Under the pieces are notes generated by a model. The model did not search any database. It saw nothing but the letters and a program-made list of their open reading frames with translations, and was not told the origin of the DNA. 62,909 nucleotides of DNA, taken from DASUWK01 sp036378435. Lineage in GTDB: Bacteria; Chloroflexota; Dormibacteria; Dormibacterales; Dormibacteraceae. This document shows, one piece after another, positions 60,599-62,909 of this stretch (within the stretch, counting starts at the first letter, position 1; every line of letters begins with the position of its first letter). The translations under genes and the position numbers were made by a program. The stretch lies in NCBI GenBank assembly GCA_036378435.1, contig DASUWK010000057.1, positions 1 to 62,909 of the forward strand, in the 5' to 3' direction.

Positions 60599-61612
60599 TC
60601 AGGCGCTGACTGCTAGCCGGCCCTTGTTGTCCGCCTTGCCGAGCTTGGCCCGAACCTGCTCCTCGATCCAGGGATAGGTCAGCGCGATCCCGGCCCGCAG
60701 GTCTTTGGACGGCTCCCACTGGAGCACCTGCCGCATCCGCGTGTTGTCTGAGTTGCGACCGCGCACGCCCTGCGGACCCTCGACGTGACGCTTGCGCACC
60801 GGGACCTCGGCGACTTCGGAGATGATGTCGGCGAGCTCGTTGATAGACACCATCTCCTCGCTCCCGAGGTTTAGCGGGTCGCCGTGGTCGCTCTGCATGA
60901 TCCGGTAGATGCCTTCGACGCAGTCGGAGATGAAGCAGAAGCTCCGGGTTTGCTCGCCGTCGCCCCAGATCTCGATCTCGCCGCTGCCCGTGAGCTTGGC
61001 TTCGGCGACCTTGCGGCTCAGCGCCGCGGGCGCCTTCTCGCGGCCACCGTCCCAGGTGCCCCGCGGCCCGTAGACGTTGTGGAAGCGAGCCACGCGCGTG
61101 GCGAGCCCGTACTGGTCCGCGTAGTGCTTGGCGAGCCGCTCGGTGATCAGCTTCTGCCAGCCGTAGGCGTCCTGCGGCTGCGCCGGATACGCGTCCTCCT
61201 CGCGGAGCCCCTTCTGGAGATCCACCGTCTCCTGCAGGTGCTCGGGATAGATGCACGCGGAGGACGAATAGAAGATGCGGCTGGCGCCGTTCAGCCGTGC
61301 GGCCTCGAAAACGTGCATGTCGATGAGCGAGTTGTTGCGCAGGATCTCGGCGTGGAACTTTGAGATGAAGCCCATGCCCCCCATGTCGGCGGCGAGGTTG
61401 TACACGTGGTCTACGCCCCGGCTGGCCTGCAGGCAGTTGTCCCAGCGCCGGAGATCCAGGATCTCGAACTCGTGCGCCCGGGTCTCCTCGAATTCAGGAG
61501 CCTTCAGGTCGACGCCGCGGACCCAATAGCCCTGCTCGATGAGATGGGTGACCAGGTGATGGCCGATAAACCCCCCGGCCCCGGTCACAAGCACGCGTGT
61601 CGTTTCTGCCAT
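60599..61612 (-). CDS. GDP-mannose 3,5-epimerase-like NAD-dependent epimerase
   Basis: 337-aa short-chain dehydrogenase. VTGAGGFIGHHLV, NLAADMGGMGFIS, FYSSSACIYPE, DAYGWQKLITER (YxxxK with W) and RFHNVYGPRGTWDGGREKAP match GDP-mannose 3,5-epimerase, best known from plants where it makes GDP-L-galactose. The locus makes GDP-mannose, which supports this activity. A related bacterial UDP- or GDP-sugar epimerase is the alternative. Confidence 0.85.
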   Translation of the reverse strand: MAETTRVLVTGAGGFIGHHLVTHLIEQGYWVRGVDLKAPEFEETRAHEFEILDLRRWDNCLQASRGVDHVYNLAADMGGMGFISKFHAEILRNNSLIDMHVFEAARLNGASRIFYSSSACIYPEHLQETVDLQKGLREEDAYPAQPQDAYGWQKLITERLAKHYADQYGLATRVARFHNVYGPRGTWDGGREKAPAALSRKVAEAKLTGSGEIEIWGDGEQTRSFCFISDCVEGIYRIMQSDHGDPLNLGSEEMVSINELADIISEVAEVPVRKRHVEGPQGVRGRNSDNTRMRQVLQWEPSKDLRAGIALTYPWIEEQVRAKLGKADNKGRLAVSA

Positions 61613-61676
61613 GTTGGAAGTCAGTTCTCCTAAGTCAGTCAGTCAGGCCGTCGCCGAACGTGTCGAGAAGCTCTGG

Positions 61677-62774
61677 CTAGGCGACCCGGGCTATGGTACC
61701 CCGCCAAACTCGCAGACCCGCCACGAATCCGTCCACCAAAGCGGACTCCTGTTCGTTCAAGCCGACCGGCGCGCGCACCCACTCCTCCAAGCCCGCGATG
61801 ACGGCGTCCAGCCCCGCCGCGTAGTCGTCCCCAGTCACCTGGATCTCTCGCAGTCGCGCGCACAGGCGGTCGGTCACCCGCCACGGCTCGCGCTCCATGT
61901 CCATGTCCTTCCAGTAGTCGTGCGGGTTGCGGTCCTGGCGGACGACCGGCTTGCCGTAGGCGATCAGGTCGCCGCGGTGCTCGGCGATCCGGCAGATGAC
62001 ATAAGAGGCCCAGATGTCGTCGAAGCGGCCGATCCGCGGTGAGAGGAAGTAGGCCGGCATGATCTCGCGGGCCAGAGCGGTGTTCTGCGAGTTGAACGGG
62101 CTCCAGCTGCCCTCGGCCAGCGCGAAGTTGGGCTCCTGGTCGCGCTTGTAGCGCACGGCCTCGATCGGGTAGACGAGCCTCTGCAAAGCGTCGACGTCGG
62201 GGTCCCCGAGCCAGAGGCCCGCATTCACCACCACCCTGCCCTCGCGTTCGCTCCAGGTGTTCTGCGACGGCTTCCAGCGCTCGCCCGGCGGGAAGCCCCG
62301 GTGATAGAAGGGCACGCCCCGGATCTCCTCCAGCTCCTGGCAGACGTCGGCCCACCCGGTGTCGGAGCCTAGGGCGGCAAACCTTCCCGACCGGCCGGCA
62401 AGCGAGTGCAGCCCGACAAAGTCTCGGTCGAGCAAGAAGTTGTCGTCGTCGATCGTGATGATCGGGTCGCAGCCGAGCTCGTAGGCGCGGAGAAGGCCGA
62501 TGTTGCGGCGCTGGATGGAGTTCCAGGGCAGATGGTCGAGGAGCTCGGGATAGCGCTCGAGGTACTCGACCTGGTCATCGGGGTCCTGGAACTCGAGGCT
62601 CACGCCGTGCTCGGCCGCGAGGCCGGCACTGTACGACTTGGCCTCGGGCGGCGTCTTGCGGTCGCCGATGACGATGAACCGGGTGTCGCCGTGACCGCCG
62701 GCGACCGCGTCCTCGATGTAGTTTTCCAACAGCTTGGGGACATAGATCGTCGTGGTGACGATGGCCGCGCTCAC
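61677..62774 (-). CDS. GT-A-like protein of the reversibly glycosylated polypeptide / STELLO type
   Basis: 365 aa. IVTTTIYVPKLLENYIEDAV, FIVIGDRKTPPEAKSY, RRNIGLLRAYELGCDPIITIDDDNF with a DDD metal motif, and SPFNSQNTALAREIMPAYFL. The pattern resembles plant RGP and DUF288/STELLO families, which bind nucleotide sugars; RGP interconverts UDP-arabinose forms. GTG start overlaps the upstream stop (GTGA). Function (mutase or transferase) is open. The 64-base gap below it holds TCAG tandem units. Confidence 0.75.
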   Translation of the reverse strand: MSAAIVTTTIYVPKLLENYIEDAVAGGHGDTRFIVIGDRKTPPEAKSYSAGLAAEHGVSLEFQDPDDQVEYLERYPELLDHLPWNSIQRRNIGLLRAYELGCDPIITIDDDNFLLDRDFVGLHSLAGRSGRFAALGSDTGWADVCQELEEIRGVPFYHRGFPPGERWKPSQNTWSEREGRVVVNAGLWLGDPDVDALQRLVYPIEAVRYKRDQEPNFALAEGSWSPFNSQNTALAREIMPAYFLSPRIGRFDDIWASYVICRIAEHRGDLIAYGKPVVRQDRNPHDYWKDMDMEREPWRVTDRLCARLREIQVTGDDYAAGLDAVIAGLEEWVRAPVGLNEQESALVDGFVAGLRVWRGTIARVA

Positions 62775-62909
62775 GCCGTCACCCGCGCTGCGCCCCGCGG
62801 GCGCAAACGAGTCTTGAGGGCGATGCGGATGTAGCCCCAGTAGGTGCCGAGCGTCATCTGCGACTCTCCTTCCGGACGCGGCGTCCAGTGCACGGGGATC
62901 TCCCGGACC
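62771..62909 (-). CDS. Partial glycosyltransferase, GT2-like (5' part beyond window)
   Basis: Only the last 45 residues are here: VREIPVHWTPRPEGESQMT then a basic C-terminus (LKTRLRPRGAARVTA). The EIPV-W-PR-EGES pattern is common at the end of polyprenyl-phosphate mannosyl- or glucosyltransferase-type GT2 enzymes. Too short to be certain. Stop overlaps the RGP-like start (GTGA), so it heads or continues the minus-strand run. Confidence 0.6.
   Translation of the reverse strand, partial: VREIPVHWTPRPEGESQMTLGTYWGYIRIALKTRLRPRGAARVTA

Overview
The window is a very GC-rich bacterial chromosome segment with no phage, transposase, tRNA, rRNA or CRISPR. Genes are densely packed, often with 4-nt stop/start overlaps (ATGA, GTGA, TTGA). 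No gene-free stretch exceeds about 215 bases. A short-form HisG with a separate HisZ, LIV-type and polar amino acid transporters, and many GT4 glycosyltransferases with Wzm/Wzt export suggest a high-GC Terrabacteria-type lineage (Chloroflexota or Dormibacterota-like) rather than a classical actinomycete, which normally has long HisG and no HisZ. This placement is inference and not firm.

Layout. (1) 1-11654, minus strand: a TPR protein with an acidic tail, then hisZ-hisG-hisD-hisB-hisH-(phosphotransferase)-hisF-hisI-argC-argJ-argB-argD. hisA, hisC and hisE are absent, and a kinase-like gene lies where hisA often sits. The hisG/hisD junction carries a 182-bp partial duplication that leaves a 60-codon ghost of the hisD start. 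(2) 11809-17002, plus strand: a complete branched-chain amino acid ABC transporter (LivK-H-M-G-F order) behind a consensus-like promoter. (3) 17216-19974, minus strand: a polar amino acid ABC transporter. In both transporters a strong hairpin follows the substrate-binding protein gene. (4) 19988-36088, minus strand: a long co-directional run mixing nucleotide-sugar synthesis (phosphomannomutase, ManC, a cupin, a UXS-like epimerase, a perosamine-synthetase-like aminotransferase), glycosyltransferases, methyltransferases and the SAM cycle (metK, ahcY, apt). (5) 36170-44743, plus strand: four secreted proteins, each with exactly six copies of a ~45-residue DGWGGLHPFG/YWxGWDIARG repeat. These are joined to a C39-like cysteine peptidase, an L,D-transpeptidase, an M23 peptidase or a GH18 glycosidase; gmd lies among them. 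(6) 44767-51467, plus strand: Wzm/Wzt exporter, glycosyltransferases and a methyltransferase. (7) 51442-62909, minus strand: membrane glycosyltransferase-like proteins, GT4 and GT2 enzymes, a GDP-mannose 3,5-epimerase-like enzyme, an RGP/STELLO-like protein and a partial GT2.

Together, regions 4-7 look like one surface-polysaccharide locus built on GDP-mannose chemistry, with a built-in supply of SAM for methylation and a set of cell-wall enzymes on a common scaffold. Six repeats per protein strongly suggests a six-bladed beta-propeller. My best candidate for an undescribed system is this propeller-mounted cell-wall enzyme family, which may dock on the polysaccharide made and exported by the surrounding genes. 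A second oddity is a set of gene junctions of the form NTAG, where the downstream frame seems to begin at ATA, CTA or GTA overlapping the upstream TAG stop.
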